Below, in pieces: positions 8,594 through 18,377 of a stretch of 64,000 nucleotides of DNA (positions are counted from its first letter, which is position 1; each line of letters starts with the position of its first letter). The position numbers and the translations under genes were made by a program. The notes below the pieces were generated by a model. The model did not search any database. It saw nothing but the letters and a program-made list of their open reading frames with translations, and was not told the origin of the DNA. This DNA comes from DATARH01 sp963778385 (GTDB lineage: Bacteria; Pseudomonadota; Alphaproteobacteria; ATCC43930; CGMCC-115725), in NCBI GenBank assembly GCA_963778385.1, contig CAVZUA010000016.1, positions 124,001-188,000 of the forward strand. Reading direction: 5' to 3'.

Positions 8594-10578
8594 ACGTCAT
8601 CGATTTCTTCACCCACCGGCAAGCGCTCGGCCCTTTCTTCGAGGGCTCGAGTTGGTCGCGATGGTTAGCCATCTTAAGAGCAGCATGGGCCTTGCCGATG
8701 TCCGAGCAGGACTTGCAGCTTTTCAAGGAAGTGGCAGGCGACCGTAACCCGCCAACGCGCCCCGTGCGGACGCTTGCTGTGGGCGTGGGTCGCGGTGGGG
8801 CCAAGACCAGCGTCGGGGCAGGCATCGCAGCCTTCGTGGCCGCTACGGGCGACTTCAGCCGCTTGCGGCCAGGGGAACGGGGAACCATCGTCTGCCTAGC
8901 CTGCGACCGAGAACAGGCCGGTATCGCCTTCAACTATATCGCCGGGCTGTTCGACCGCGTTCCACGGCTCAAAGCAATGGTTGAAAGCCAGGACCGCGAC
9001 AGCATCCAGTTGAAAAACTCCGCCGAGATCATCGTTGCCACGAACTCGCTTCGCGCGGTCCGTGGCCGAACTTACGCGTGTGCCATTTACGATGAGTGCG
9101 CGTACTACGCTAGCGATGAATATGCGAATAGCGCGTCAGAGGTCGACGCGGCGATCTCGCCCGGTCTCGCAAGATTTGCTGGCTCGCTCAAGATAATGAT
9201 CTCGAGCGTGCATAAGCGCGAAGGTTTGCTGTACGACCGCTTCACCGAGAGCTACGGCAAGGACGACCCGGACACCTTATTCGTGCTGGGCAGCACGCAA
9301 CAATTCAACCCGACCTTTGACCAGCGCGAAATCGACCGCCTGATGGCGCTGGACGACCAGCGCTACGGCGCTGAGCTGTTCTCGCGCTGGCGCGATGACT
9401 TGCAATCATTCTTGGATAGAATGGTCGTCGAGAATTGCACCGACGCCGGCATCGCGGCGCGCTCACCGAAGCCTGGCGTCAACTACGTGGGCTTCGTCGA
9501 CGCGAGCGGCGGCCGAAAAGATTCGTTCACCGCGGCCATTGCGCACACTGAAAACAACCTCGTCCTGATCGACGCGCTCTATGAAAAGCGCGCGCCGTTC
9601 GACGATGTGCAGGCCGTCGTGCAAGAAGTCGCTGCGCTGTTCAAACAATATGGGCTGCTGGAAGCGGTCGGCGATAATTATGCCGCAGGATTCAGCGCCG
9701 ACTACTTTAAGAACGCTGGCATTCGTTACATCGTAAGTGAGAAGACCCGTAGCGCGCTCTACTTGGACGCGCTGCCGTTATTCGTCAGTGGCCGCCTACG
9801 ACTTACCGACAATATTCGCTTGCGGCATCAACTCGTGCAGTTGGAGCGTCGCACAACTTTTAGTGGCAGAGATTCCGTGGGGCATCCCGAGCGCAGCACA
9901 GCGTCGGACGATCTCGCGAACGCAGCCTGCGGTGCCGCGGTCATGGCGTCCTCCGACACCGGCCCGACCATATGGGCCACATCCCACCTGCTCTCCGACA
10001 ACGCCCCGCTGCCCTGGCCGCAGCGCAGCCGTGCCTTGTTTGTGACCGGCGCGGTCGACGAGCACGGCGGTTGCATCATGTATTGGAGCGCTGGACTCTA
10101 CGCCTTCGGCAGTGACATGTCGCAGCTGCTGTTGGTCGATTATGAGCGCGGCATGGATTTCCGCGCCGCAGCGATCCGCGCCGCAGAACTCGCCGGCATG
10201 ACCTTCGAGTACAACGCGCCCGGCTGCCCGCCACGCGTGATTCCTGCTGTCCCGGCCGGCCCCGTCACCGCCATTGTTTCGCGCGAAATTCGTCACCTGA
10301 TCGCGGGCTGCTTTGACGCGGACACCGACCAGATCCCCGCCGCGGTCGAGGCGAACCGCGAACATTTGCTCCTGGCCGCGGCGACGTTGCTCCAGCAGGG
10401 CCGGGTGAAGATCAGCACGATTGCCGCCGAGCGCGGCACCAGCCTCCCGAACCCGCTGGCCGAGATTGCCATGGGCCGTGAACCGTCGGCTGCGCAAACC
10501 GCCAGCTTGCTCGGCGTATTCGCTAACGGCATCCCGCCCGCGCTGCGCGTCGTCCCACCGAAACAGAAGGCCGCATGA
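8590..10578 (+). CDS. phage terminase large subunit
   Basis: The product has 662 residues. The ATPase domain shows a variant Walker A GVGRGGAKTS at about 65-74 and a Walker B-like IYDECA at about 166-171. The RNase H-like nuclease domain has the acidic strand VGFVDASGG (Asp304) and GDNYAAGFSADYF (Asp362), with a further acidic site likely near ASDDLAN. It would translate and cut phage DNA during packaging. About 180 extra C-terminal residues after 480 (from WPQRSRALFVTG) have no recognised domain and make it longer than usual. The start overlaps the HNH stop; the end overlaps a short open frame. Confidence 0.87.
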   Translation: MNVIDFFTHRQALGPFFEGSSWSRWLAILRAAWALPMSEQDLQLFKEVAGDRNPPTRPVRTLAVGVGRGGAKTSVGAGIAAFVAATGDFSRLRPGERGTIVCLACDREQAGIAFNYIAGLFDRVPRLKAMVESQDRDSIQLKNSAEIIVATNSLRAVRGRTYACAIYDECAYYASDEYANSASEVDAAISPGLARFAGSLKIMISSVHKREGLLYDRFTESYGKDDPDTLFVLGSTQQFNPTFDQREIDRLMALDDQRYGAELFSRWRDDLQSFLDRMVVENCTDAGIAARSPKPGVNYVGFVDASGGRKDSFTAAIAHTENNLVLIDALYEKRAPFDDVQAVVQEVAALFKQYGLLEAVGDNYAAGFSADYFKNAGIRYIVSEKTRSALYLDALPLFVSGRLRLTDNIRLRHQLVQLERRTTFSGRDSVGHPERSTASDDLANAACGAAVMASSDTGPTIWATSHLLSDNAPLPWPQRSRALFVTGAVDEHGGCIMYWSAGLYAFGSDMSQLLLVDYERGMDFRAAAIRAAELAGMTFEYNAPGCPPRVIPAVPAGPVTAIVSREIRHLIAGCFDADTDQIPAAVEANREHLLLAAATLLQQGRVKISTIAAERGTSLPNPLAEIAMGREPSAAQTASLLGVFANGIPPALRVVPPKQKAA

Positions 10579-10685
10579 TGTCCGAACCAATCTTCACCGA
10601 GATCACCCTGTCACCCGATGATGTCGACGCGCTGCCGCTGTCCTTCGTCGACGGCGATCCCAGGCGCCAAAGGCCCACCAGATAG
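10575..10685 (+). pseudogene. 36-residue truncated frame after the terminase
   Basis: An ATG overlapping the terminase stop (ATGA) opens a frame encoding MMSEPIFTEITLSPDDVDAL and 16 more residues before a stop. The coupling and protein-like start suggest the beginning of the next phage gene (portal or head protein would be expected), lost where element A ends. No family can be assigned. The following 178 bases up to the cyclase hold nothing recognisable. Confidence 0.5.
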
Positions 10686-10863
10686 CGGCCCAAACAAACG
10701 ACCCCCTGAATTCCGACTCGAAGTGCAATACCGACCTGAGTTGACGCTGACTCGGGTTGGTTTTCGCGAGGAAGGTCCCTGCTTGGCGTCGACGTGTCAC
10801 TCTCTAATCAGGTTCGTATGAGCTGCCCATTAATGGAGCCGACGCGGCGACGCGGTTGAGATG

Positions 10864-13011
10864 CTATTTCTCGTGCATGACGTGGATGCCGTCCCATTCG
10901 ATCGGCGGATCGGCGGCGAAAGCATGGGAGCGGGTGCGCATCGACGTCGCGGCAAGATCATCAGTGCGTAATTGCGCCGCGCGGTCGAACAATTCGGCGG
11001 CGGGCTCGAAATCCCCGGCGAAATACGCTTCGAGCGCCCGTTCGTAGACATCGCGAGCTTCGAGGATGTCGGCGGCAATTTCGCCTTTGAGGCCGATTAA
11101 TTCGCAGACCAGCGTCCCCTGGTGTCGCCCCTTGACAGCGACCCGATCGAGCAGCCGCCATTCGAACCCGTCACCGGCTTCTTGCATCAGCGCATGCGAC
11201 GCCATGATCCAGGTGCCGTAGAGCTTGTTCAGCCCTTCAAGGCGGCTGGCTAGGTTCACTTCGTCCCCAAGCACCGTATAGGCGAAACGCTCGGGGGTGC
11301 CGATGTTGCCGACCAGCACCTCGCCGATGCCGAGACCGATGCGGGCTCGGAAGATCGGCTGGCCCGGCGGTGTGTTTTTTGCCATCTCGGCGAGCAATCG
11401 CTGTGCTTCGAGCGCGGCAAGGCAGGCTTGACGCTGGTGGTCGGGCAATTCCTCGGGCGCGTTGAAGAACGCCATGATCCCATCGCCCATGAACTTGTCG
11501 ACGGTACCGCCATGACGGGTGAGTGCACCGGTCATCAGCTCAAAATAGCGGCCCATCGCGACGACCAATTCGGTCGGCTGCATGCCTTCCGAGATCGTCG
11601 AGAAATCCTCGACATCGGAGAAATGCATCGAGAGGCGGCGCAGTTCGCCACCAAGTTCGGCGTCGACGCCCTGCGCCAATAGCTTGCGGACCAAATCGGT
11701 CGGCACGTAATGGCCGAAGGAGCGCAGGCTCGCCTTCATACGGTCGACAGAGACGCCGAGTTCGTTGATCTCGCGGACAAATGATTTGGGCATCGGGTCG
11801 TGCGAGATGCTGAAGGCGCCGACCTTGGCAAGGTCGCGGGTGATCGCCCTCACCGGCCGCGAGATGCGCGATGCCAGGATGATGCCGAAGACAATCGCCA
11901 CAAGAATGAACGCAAACCCGACGCTGCCGGCGATCAGCACCTCGCGGTGGACGCCCGCGGTGATGTCGGCGCGATCGACGACGACGGCGAGCTTAAGACC
12001 GATACCGCCTTTGACCGAGATCGGCGAAAACACGATCTCGTAAGTGCTTTTTTCGGTGGCGATAAACAGCGGCGACCCGAACGATGCTTCGGCATGATCG
12101 GACGGCACGGCATCGACGGCGAGCGCCGCAGCCGGCACATGGTCTCCCTGCGGCGACACCACACGGTGTCCTTGACTGTCGATCAGAAAGACCGCGCCAT
12201 GATCGCCGATCTGCAAGCCGGAGAGAAAAGCGGCGACGCTCTCGACACGCAAGTCGACGTGAATCACTCCCGTCGGGGCCGCGCCGTCCGGCATGGTGAA
12301 CGGCGTCGTGCAGGTAATGCCGTACTCGCCGGTCCTCATCTTTTCGAACGCGGTCCAATAGGTCCCCGGCTTGGTGATACCTTCTTTGAACCATGGCCGG
12401 GTGACGACGAGATAGGGAGCGGTCTCGGCGAATTTCGGTGGAGATCTGGCGCCGCTCGCCGTTACCGCCACCTGGTCCGGCATCGACTTGTTGACGGTGG
12501 GATCGGCGATGTATTCGACGATCTCGCCGTCTTCCGAGCGGGTTGCACCGATATAGCGGCCGCTAGCCGCCTCGCCGTAGCCAATCCACGACAAATGCGG
12601 CTGAACCCGCAGCCTTTCCGCGAACTGCCCCGCCAGACGACGCGAGTCGTCGAGCGGCAACAGACCGCAACTCGCCGCGGCGGCGAGGTCGGCGGTGATC
12701 TCCGGCCCGATATCAAAGAAATTCTCGGCCTCGTCGGTCGCGGCGGCGACGGCCGCCCGTTCTGCCTGAGTGATCATCGTCCGCGTGCTGCTGAGGATCA
12801 GCACCCCGGCACAGATGCCGATCGCGACCGACGACAGCAGTACCAATCCGACGATGCTAGAAACCAGGGTCGGATTGAGGCCGATCGGAAACCGGGGACC
12901 GATGCCATTCGCCGGCGCGCGGGCATTCGCGACCGCGTTTGAGATCGGTATGGCTAAGGCCAGATTTTGCACGCTCACCAATGTGGCTCCGATTACTATA
13001 AGCAAGGGCAA
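10864..13011 (-). CDS. membrane adenylate cyclase with extracytoplasmic sensor and HAMP domain
   Basis: The product has up to 715 residues. A first membrane helix lies around 50-75 (SSIVGLVLLSSVAIGICAG), followed by a periplasmic Cache-like sensor (about 80-350), a second helix, and HAMP (SRISRPVRAITRDL). A class III cyclase domain spans about 455-640. Metal-binding Asp is seen in HFSDVEDF and GDGIMAFF. Lys in TVDKFMGDG and Asp in VLGDEVN indicate ATP as substrate, and Asn and Arg in VNLASRLE stabilise the transition state. It therefore makes cAMP in response to an outside signal. The furthest start is TTG at 13011; later GTG starts are possible. Confidence 0.88.
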   Translation of the reverse strand: MPLLIVIGATLVSVQNLALAIPISNAVANARAPANGIGPRFPIGLNPTLVSSIVGLVLLSSVAIGICAGVLILSSTRTMITQAERAAVAAATDEAENFFDIGPEITADLAAAASCGLLPLDDSRRLAGQFAERLRVQPHLSWIGYGEAASGRYIGATRSEDGEIVEYIADPTVNKSMPDQVAVTASGARSPPKFAETAPYLVVTRPWFKEGITKPGTYWTAFEKMRTGEYGITCTTPFTMPDGAAPTGVIHVDLRVESVAAFLSGLQIGDHGAVFLIDSQGHRVVSPQGDHVPAAALAVDAVPSDHAEASFGSPLFIATEKSTYEIVFSPISVKGGIGLKLAVVVDRADITAGVHREVLIAGSVGFAFILVAIVFGIILASRISRPVRAITRDLAKVGAFSISHDPMPKSFVREINELGVSVDRMKASLRSFGHYVPTDLVRKLLAQGVDAELGGELRRLSMHFSDVEDFSTISEGMQPTELVVAMGRYFELMTGALTRHGGTVDKFMGDGIMAFFNAPEELPDHQRQACLAALEAQRLLAEMAKNTPPGQPIFRARIGLGIGEVLVGNIGTPERFAYTVLGDEVNLASRLEGLNKLYGTWIMASHALMQEAGDGFEWRLLDRVAVKGRHQGTLVCELIGLKGEIAADILEARDVYERALEAYFAGDFEPAAELFDRAAQLRTDDLAATSMRTRSHAFAADPPIEWDGIHVMHEK

Positions 13012-13328
13012 ATCGCGCTGCGTGCGTGGCGGGCGTTCGCACAGCCGTCAATTGACCGCTGACAGGAAAGGTGGCAGCTATCGGGCGGTCCCGCTTGATA
13101 ATCGCTGCCAAAAAATTGATATTTCCGTTGACAACCCTGGCCCGGTGGGTCCCTTGGGCCGCCTCTGTGGCCACTCTTCTTCAATCTACTTACCGCACGA
13201 AAACCTTAAAGGTCCTCGTATAAAGCGCCTTAGGTGGCGGGAGCGGGGCCGCCGGGGGGCCTTGGACAGCCATCCCCAGGGGAGGACGGATGCCCAAACG
13301 CTGCCTGCCGATGCGGCGCGCCCTTAGG
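13012..13328. other. intergenic region with a repeated CCCGCTTGATAAT motif
   Basis: No gene is visible between the cyclase and the GMC oxidoreductase. The 13-base motif CCCGCTTGATAAT is at 13090-13102. On the plus strand TTGATA (13096) and GATATT (17 bases further) have promoter-like spacing. The remainder shows no clear signal. Confidence 0.5.
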
Positions 13329-14945
13329 CTACGCTGCCATTCTTTGTTGCGCTGTTCTTTTTATAAGCGCGGCGCCCTTCTCGGCGATCATGATCGTCGG
13401 GGCGTTCGTGTTCGTTGAAGTGACTGCGGGCATCACCGAGGCATCGATAACCCTGAGCCCGTCGAGGCCGTGCACGCGCAATTCATCGTCGACGACGCTC
13501 ATTGCGTGGTTGCCCATCATGCACGAGCAGCTCGCGTGGTAGACGGTCGAGCCGTTCTGTCGCGCGTAGTCGAGTAGCTCGTCGTCGGCCTGGACGTCGG
13601 GGCCAGGTAAGCTTTCCTCGACGATGTGCATGGCGAGCGCGGGCGCGGCAAACAGGCGGCGCAAAAATTTGAGACCGCCGACCATTGCGCGTTGATCAGT
13701 ATCCTCGGCCAGATAGCGCGGGTTGATCGCCGGCTGATCACGCGGATCAGGCGAGTGCGCCAAAACATAACCGCGCGATAAGGGCCGCATCTGCCACGGC
13801 CCACCGGTGATCCCGGGCCGGTCGTCTAGCTTGCGAATGAGGCCCGGCTTGTAGCTCGCCGGCGCGAAGACGCACTGTACGTCGGGCGTTGCCGACTCCG
13901 GCAGCACTTTGACCGAAGCGGCGCACAGCGAGGCGCTATAGGTCAAAATGCCCGAGCCTCGCATTACGTAGCGGCAAAGCTCGTTCACCAAGGACAACCC
14001 GCGGCCGCGTTCGTTCAAGGTTTCGAGGCCGCGCACGACGCATGACATACGAGCGATGTAATGATCCTGGAAATTCTGCCCCACTCCGGGCAATTCATGG
14101 TGCACCGAGATGCCAGCATCTTGCAGAACGTCAGGATCGCCAACACCGGATAATTGCAGCAAATGCGGCGAACCAACGGCGCCGGCGGAAAGGATCACCT
14201 CTCGCACCGTATCGATCCGCTCAACCCGACCGTTGCGCGAATACACCACGCCAGTTGCTCGCTTCCCCTCAAAGACCAAGTGGTGAACAAGCGCATTGGT
14301 AATGATCTGCAGGTTCGACCGCTTTTTTGCTGGGCGCAGGTATGTTGCCGCTGCGCTTGCTCGACGCCTGCCGCCACGTGTCTGCTGGCACCAACCAATG
14401 CTATCGCCGGTGCCAGGTGGCAGGTTGTTAACATCGGGCCGATACTCGACCCCGAGTTCCTCGGCGGCCGCGATGATCGCCTGGCATGCCTCGGGCTGCT
14501 CACGCATCGGCGAGGTCGTTAGGACGCCGTTAGTCCCATGGATTTCCGTAGGATCACCAGTCCACCTCTCGGCGCGCCTGAAGAATGGCAGCACGTCATC
14601 CCAGCCCCAGTCCCGATTACCAAGCTGCGCCCAATGGTCAAAATCCTCAGGTTGGCCGCGGATATAGATCAGCCCGTTGATCGACGATGAGCCGCCCAAG
14701 ACGCGACCACGCGGGTAGGGAATGGCGCGGCCATTTGTGCCGGGATCAGCCTCGGCCTTAAAACCCCAGGTCAGCGTCTTATGGTCGAGCAGCTTCATAA
14801 ACCCGACCGGGATATGGATCAGTGGGTTCCAGTCGCGGCCGCCAGCCTCGATGAGGATGACGCGAACCTTTGGGTCCTCGGTCAGCCGGTTAGCGAGCAC
14901 GCAGCCGGCGGAGCCAGCTCCCACGATCACGTAATCCGCTTCCAT
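13329..14945 (-). CDS. GMC-family FAD oxidoreductase (choline dehydrogenase-like)
   Basis: The product has 538 residues. The N-terminal dinucleotide fold has VGAGSAGCVLANRL with the GxGxxG pattern, then LIEAGG. GMC signature 1 is GRVLGGSSSINGLIYIRG and signature 2 is GAVGSPHLLQLSGVG. The C-terminal domain shows the active-site region TVYHASCSCMMG and the closing DASVMPAVTSTNTNAPTIMI. Such enzymes oxidise alcohols, often choline or other primary alcohols, passing electrons to FAD and a membrane acceptor or oxygen. The ATG at 14945 is chosen because the FAD fold begins at once and AGGGAG lies just upstream. No betaine genes are nearby, so the substrate is open. Confidence 0.92.
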   Translation of the reverse strand: MEADYVIVGAGSAGCVLANRLTEDPKVRVILIEAGGRDWNPLIHIPVGFMKLLDHKTLTWGFKAEADPGTNGRAIPYPRGRVLGGSSSINGLIYIRGQPEDFDHWAQLGNRDWGWDDVLPFFRRAERWTGDPTEIHGTNGVLTTSPMREQPEACQAIIAAAEELGVEYRPDVNNLPPGTGDSIGWCQQTRGGRRRASAAATYLRPAKKRSNLQIITNALVHHLVFEGKRATGVVYSRNGRVERIDTVREVILSAGAVGSPHLLQLSGVGDPDVLQDAGISVHHELPGVGQNFQDHYIARMSCVVRGLETLNERGRGLSLVNELCRYVMRGSGILTYSASLCAASVKVLPESATPDVQCVFAPASYKPGLIRKLDDRPGITGGPWQMRPLSRGYVLAHSPDPRDQPAINPRYLAEDTDQRAMVGGLKFLRRLFAAPALAMHIVEESLPGPDVQADDELLDYARQNGSTVYHASCSCMMGNHAMSVVDDELRVHGLDGLRVIDASVMPAVTSTNTNAPTIMIAEKGAALIKRTAQQRMAA

Positions 14946-15022
14946 GCATTGCGCTCCCTGTGGGGTTCGTGGTTCAGCCCGCCGCGTCGATATTCGCCGC
15001 ACAGTCTAGTCGGCCGAGTCGT

Positions 15023-16173
15023 TCATAGTGCGGGGTACAACCTGCTCAGTTTGACCCGCGCGTCGGCGGTGGTGAACTGCCAATTCGCCTTGGCGTGCTT
15101 CCTGTTGCGGTCAGCTTCCCATGCCTCGACTTCGTCCTTCAACACCCGCTGATCGGGGATGCGGCGGTCGAGGCATTGGGAGGAGAGAACGCTGAGTTCA
15201 GATTCCGCCATGTCGAGCCAACTCCCGTGTTTTGGTGTGTAGTGCCACTCGAACCGTTCGACGAGCCGGCGGGCTTCGGCGGGGGGAAAGGCTTCGTACA
15301 GCGAAGCTGGCTTGTGCGTGTTCAGGTTGTCCTGGACGAGCACGATTTTTGCTGAACCGGGGAAGTGCGTGTCGGATAATTCCTTGAGCACCTGGGCATA
15401 ATCCATCGCCGTGTGACGGTCGGTGACCTTGACGTGCCGCCAGCCTTCCAGTGGCGCGAACATCATGAACAGATTGGCCGTCCCATTGCGTCGGTATTCG
15501 TAATCGTGCCGGCCGGGCCGTCCGGGTTTCGCCGCGATCGGCACGCGCGTTTCGGCAATGAGTTGCTTTGAGGTCTCGTCGAGGCAGACCAGGGGACGTT
15601 GCCGATCATAGGGCCGTTGATAAACCTCCAAGACGTCTTCCATGGCGGCAACAAAGGCGGCGTTGGCGTCCGGCGGGATGACCCATTGCTGCTTCAGATG
15701 CGGCTTGAGAGTGTTTTTTTCAGCGTCCGCCCGATCGTGTTGTCGCTGGCCCGTTCGACGATCTTCAGTTCGACGACCGCCTCTTCCAACAGTTGCAATG
15801 TCCAGCGTGCGCGGCCGGCCGGCGGTTTGGAACAGGCCAACGCGATTAACCTGGCCTCGGCCGCCCCATCGAAGATCCGCCGCCTCGCCGAATTCGCCGA
15901 ATGCTTGCAAATCAGGGCCGCCTCCAACCCCTCTTCGACCAGCCGCTGGCGCGTCCTGGCAACCGTGGCGACACTGGTCTCGAGCGCCGCTGCAATCTCG
16001 CTGTCGCTCCAGCCTTCACCACCGTCCGAGGTATCGGCTTTCAACAGAATGCGGGCCTTCAGCAGCTTTTGTGCCGGATGTTTCCCGCTATGGATAAGGG
16101 CGTTGAGCTTCTCCCGCTCCGTATCGCTGAGTGTCACAATGTATTTCTTTACTGCGCTCTCTTTGCTGCCCAC
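15023..16173 (-). CDS. IS630-family transposase in two frames joined at a poly-A tract
   Basis: Two overlapping minus-strand frames form one transposase. The first (15694-16173, 159 residues) is the helix-turn-helix half, with WSDSEIAAALETSVATVARTR. The second (15023-15910) holds the DDE nuclease half, with LDETSK, VQDNLNTH and WLDMAESEL. They meet at seven A residues (T-run 15714-15720). A -1 shift there turns KKTLSS into KNTLKPHLKQQW and joins the halves. Programmed frameshifting is common in this family, so the gene may be active; a simple disabling mutation is the alternative. Confidence 0.88.
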
Positions 16174-16223
16174 GTCTCCGCTCCGTCGCTGGTGACGCGG
16201 ACATCAATTCAGAGAACCCTCAC
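15026..16223. mobile_element. IS630-family insertion sequence, first copy
   Basis: The element surrounds the two-frame transposase between the GMC gene and non-coding DNA. A TA, the usual target, is at 15026-15027 just beyond the transposase stop. The right edge is uncertain: outward sequences GTGCGGGG on the left and GTGAGGG on the right are only weakly matched, and the right flank reads AA rather than TA. Boundaries are therefore approximate. Confidence 0.6.
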
Positions 16224-16542
16224 AAAATCAATGACGGAAGCGACTAGCGCATCGTGGCCGCACGGACAGTCCGGCTCCTGTCCCATCCCGATGGATTGCA
16301 ATTTTGCTGCTACAGCCCGAGGAAGTGCGCGACGCTGTCGGTAAGCGCTGAGTACTCACGTTTGATTTTCACGATGATTACGAGTTCGAGCGAAGGAGCC
16401 GGCAATTGACCCGCCATAGGCGCCGCCCCATGCCTGACGATCCCCGGCAGATGGGCCAGGGCTGGCGAGCCTTCTTCTCGTGGTGCTGATCCTGATCTTG
16501 GTCGCCATCGCCCTATCTGATGTTGTGTGAGGATGGCTGCTG
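16224..16542. other. non-coding region between IS630 and the PAS pseudogene
   Basis: Nothing convincing is seen here. The stretch lies between the IS right edge and a frameshifted PAS-family gene and likely contains that gene's old promoter region. Confidence 0.5.
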
Positions 16543-17066
16543 ATGGAAATTCGAGATACCGAGATCGCGATTTCCTTGTGGAAGGAGAAAGCCGACGAAT
16601 TCGGAAAACCTCCGCCACTAGTTGAATTCAGTCTGGCAGACCCCGTTGCCCACGCCTCTCGCTTTCTGATTTGTGCTGACCTCCTCGCGAGCGACGACTG
16701 GGTCTTTCTGGCATACGGCCCTGGTTTCGCCAAACTCTTGGGCCTACCTGAACGACCGCCAATGCGCGTGCGCTGATCCGGTTGCTTCCCCATCGGTATC
16801 GGTTTCTCTTCCTACAGGGGTGTGGTGAGGCCATCTCTGAGGCCGCGCCGGTCCGCTTTAGCGGCGAAGTTGCCGGGCTTGGGGGTTCTGAACTCTACCG
16901 CGCCTGCTTTATGCCCCTCAAAATGAGCATTGACACGATGCTAGCGCTCTATGGTTCGTTCAACTTCCGGTATCGCGCAGCCGCAGAGCTTGGCGAGCGG
17001 TCCCAGTTGGCGGGGCGCCGTCCAACATCCCCAGGGCTGCCGACGTCAGCGGGTGAGATCGATTAG
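16543..17066 (+). pseudogene. PAS_5-family protein, broken by a frameshift
   Basis: Two frames read as one protein. The first gives ADLLASDDWVFLAYGPGFAKLLGLPE and stops at 16776. The second gives HRYRFLFLQGCGEAISEAAP and CFMPLKMSIDTMLALYGSFNFR. Together they match the layout of small alphaproteobacterial PAS_5 proteins (about 150-200 residues, role unknown). The frame changes near 16755-16775, where the other frame reads ANARALIRLLPHRYRFLF. A GAGGATGG site precedes the ATG at 16543. It is therefore a decayed chromosomal gene beside the IS. Confidence 0.7.
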
Positions 17067-17072
17067 AGCGTT

Positions 17073-17510
17073 CCTCATGAGAGGCCGCGTATCTGTTACG
17101 AGACAGTTCGATAATCGATTAAAAGCTAATTAAGTATAAAATTATTTGCGTTTTGGATGCATCGAATGGAGGATCGTTCTCGCGCGACGTCCTCCCCCTT
17201 CGCGCGCTGACAAGAGCAGAAGAGCCCGGCGACCCCCACCGGGCTCTTCTTTTTGCGCTTCGTCCTAATCTGTCTGTGTGTCCCCGGTGGACCCAATCTT
17301 GGGCCCAACACGCTGGCACGGTGCTTCATTGAATGGTACGACGTGGAACCGTGCGCGTCCTTAGTACGACTTGGTTGTAGCCGCCCTGCTCAATGCGCGC
17401 ATCCTTGCCGCCCCCCTCAACGTCAAGCGATTTGGCTAGCTCGTGTGAACGGCGACGTTTGGCCGCTCCGTCTCCGGGACCGCTAAACGCCAATCGTCGT
17501 TAACCGGGCT
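17073..17510. other. non-coding region with a terminator
   Basis: No gene is supported. The stretch contains the strong terminator at 17218-17254 and an AT-rich section around 17100-17150. The right part precedes a small gene at 17511. Confidence 0.55.
17218..17254 (+). terminator. Rho-independent terminator
   Basis: A 12-bp perfect stem, AGAAGAGCCCGG at 17218-17229 and CCGGGCTCTTCT at 17239-17250, with a 9-base loop is followed by a T-run ending at 17254. Orientation is plus strand. It would end transcription from the PAS pseudogene side. Confidence 0.88.
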
Positions 17511-17672
17511 ATGATCCAGTCGGGTGCCGAGCGGGTGGAGAAATATCGCAAGGAGGCGGAAGCGCTGCGCGCGAAAGCAGCCCGCGAGTGGGATTGGTCG
17601 ACCAGAGACGACCTGTTGGCGATTGCGGCGCAGTATGAGGCGCTGGCGAAGGAAGCCGAGCGCGAGATTTGA
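17511..17672 (+). CDS. small helical hypothetical protein
   Basis: The 53-residue product is highly charged and predicted helical: ERVEKYRKEAEALRAKA, a turn, then LLAIAAQYEALAKEAERE. The pattern YR-x-A ... LL-x-IA-x-x-YE-x-LA also occurs in the protein at 38595-38789, so the two belong to one small family that is common in rhizobia-like genomes. Function is unknown; a coiled-coil interaction role is plausible. The start is ATG 17511. Confidence 0.65.
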   Translation: MIQSGAERVEKYRKEAEALRAKAAREWDWSTRDDLLAIAAQYEALAKEAEREI

Positions 17673-17813
17673 TCGTGGTCCGATGTGATCTTCGATCGGG
17701 TACACAAGAAAGGCCACCGAGCGCGATGCCCGGTGGCCCATGCGTCAGCCCAGCCGCGAAGGAGAGCTGAGATAAGGATCGTAAGAGTCCGCCCGAGAAT
17801 CGGAGAGGTTGCA

Positions 17814-18242
17814 TCATGCTCGGGCGAGGCGTCTTGAGAGTAGTTTGACACTGGCGATATAGAGCCAGGCGGTTGCGGTTTCGATGGCGGCCTCGAAGTC
17901 CTTGGCGAGACGACGATTTCGGTTGAGCCAGGCAAAAGTGCGCTCGACGACCCAGCGCCGGGGCAAGAGAACAAAGCCCTTGGCCGTATCGGACCGCTTG
18001 ACGATTTCGAGGGTCCAGGCGCCGTGCCCGGCCAGGGCGTGGGCGAGTTTGTCGCCGGCGTAGGCGCCGTCGGCGAAGACATGGCGCAGCCAGGGATAGA
18101 GCCGGCGCGCCGCCTTCAGCACGGCCGGGGCGCCGTCGCGGTCTTGAACGTCGGCCGGGTGCACCACGGCCTTGACGAGAAAGCCGTTGGTGTCGGTGAG
18201 GACATGGCGCTTGCGGCCCTTGAAGGCGGTCCCCGGTTTCAA
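17814..18242 (-). pseudogene. IS5-family (IS427-like) transposase, C-terminal fragment
   Basis: The frame encodes the second half of a DDE transposase: KGRKRHVLTDTNGFLVKAVV, FADGAYAGDKLAH (second Asp) and RRWVVERTFAWLNRNRRLAKD (catalytic Glu). The N-terminal half that would lie beyond 18242 is missing, and other sequence begins there at once. The element is a dead remnant. An N-terminal fragment of the same type of transposase is found far away at about 42416. Confidence 0.85.
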
Positions 18243-18377
18243 AAATACGGGCGCTACCCGCTATATCTCTGGTCCGACGCACTTGAGTGGGCACGTACGC
18301 GGCTCGGGCCACCGGTTGCTTCCACGGCGGAACTCGACGCGCTGCGCCGCCGCCGCCCCGAACACTCTGCGAGATGA
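18236..18377 (+). pseudogene. AlpA/excisionase-like DNA-binding protein, C-terminal fragment
   Basis: The plus-strand frame reads FQKYGRYPLYLWSDALEWARTRLG and PPVASTAELDALRRRRPEHSAR before the stop. This resembles the last 45 residues of small MerR/AlpA-type helix-turn-helix proteins that act as phage excisionases (RYPLYLWSDALEWA after the recognition helix). The N-terminal helix-turn-helix has been removed where the IS5 fragment joins. It leads into a broken replication gene, consistent with a phage or plasmid-like early region. Confidence 0.55.

Noticed and set aside
11800..12942. 380-residue plus frame under the adenylate cyclase
   Set aside because: Low-complexity charged translation typical of antisense frames in GC-rich genes.
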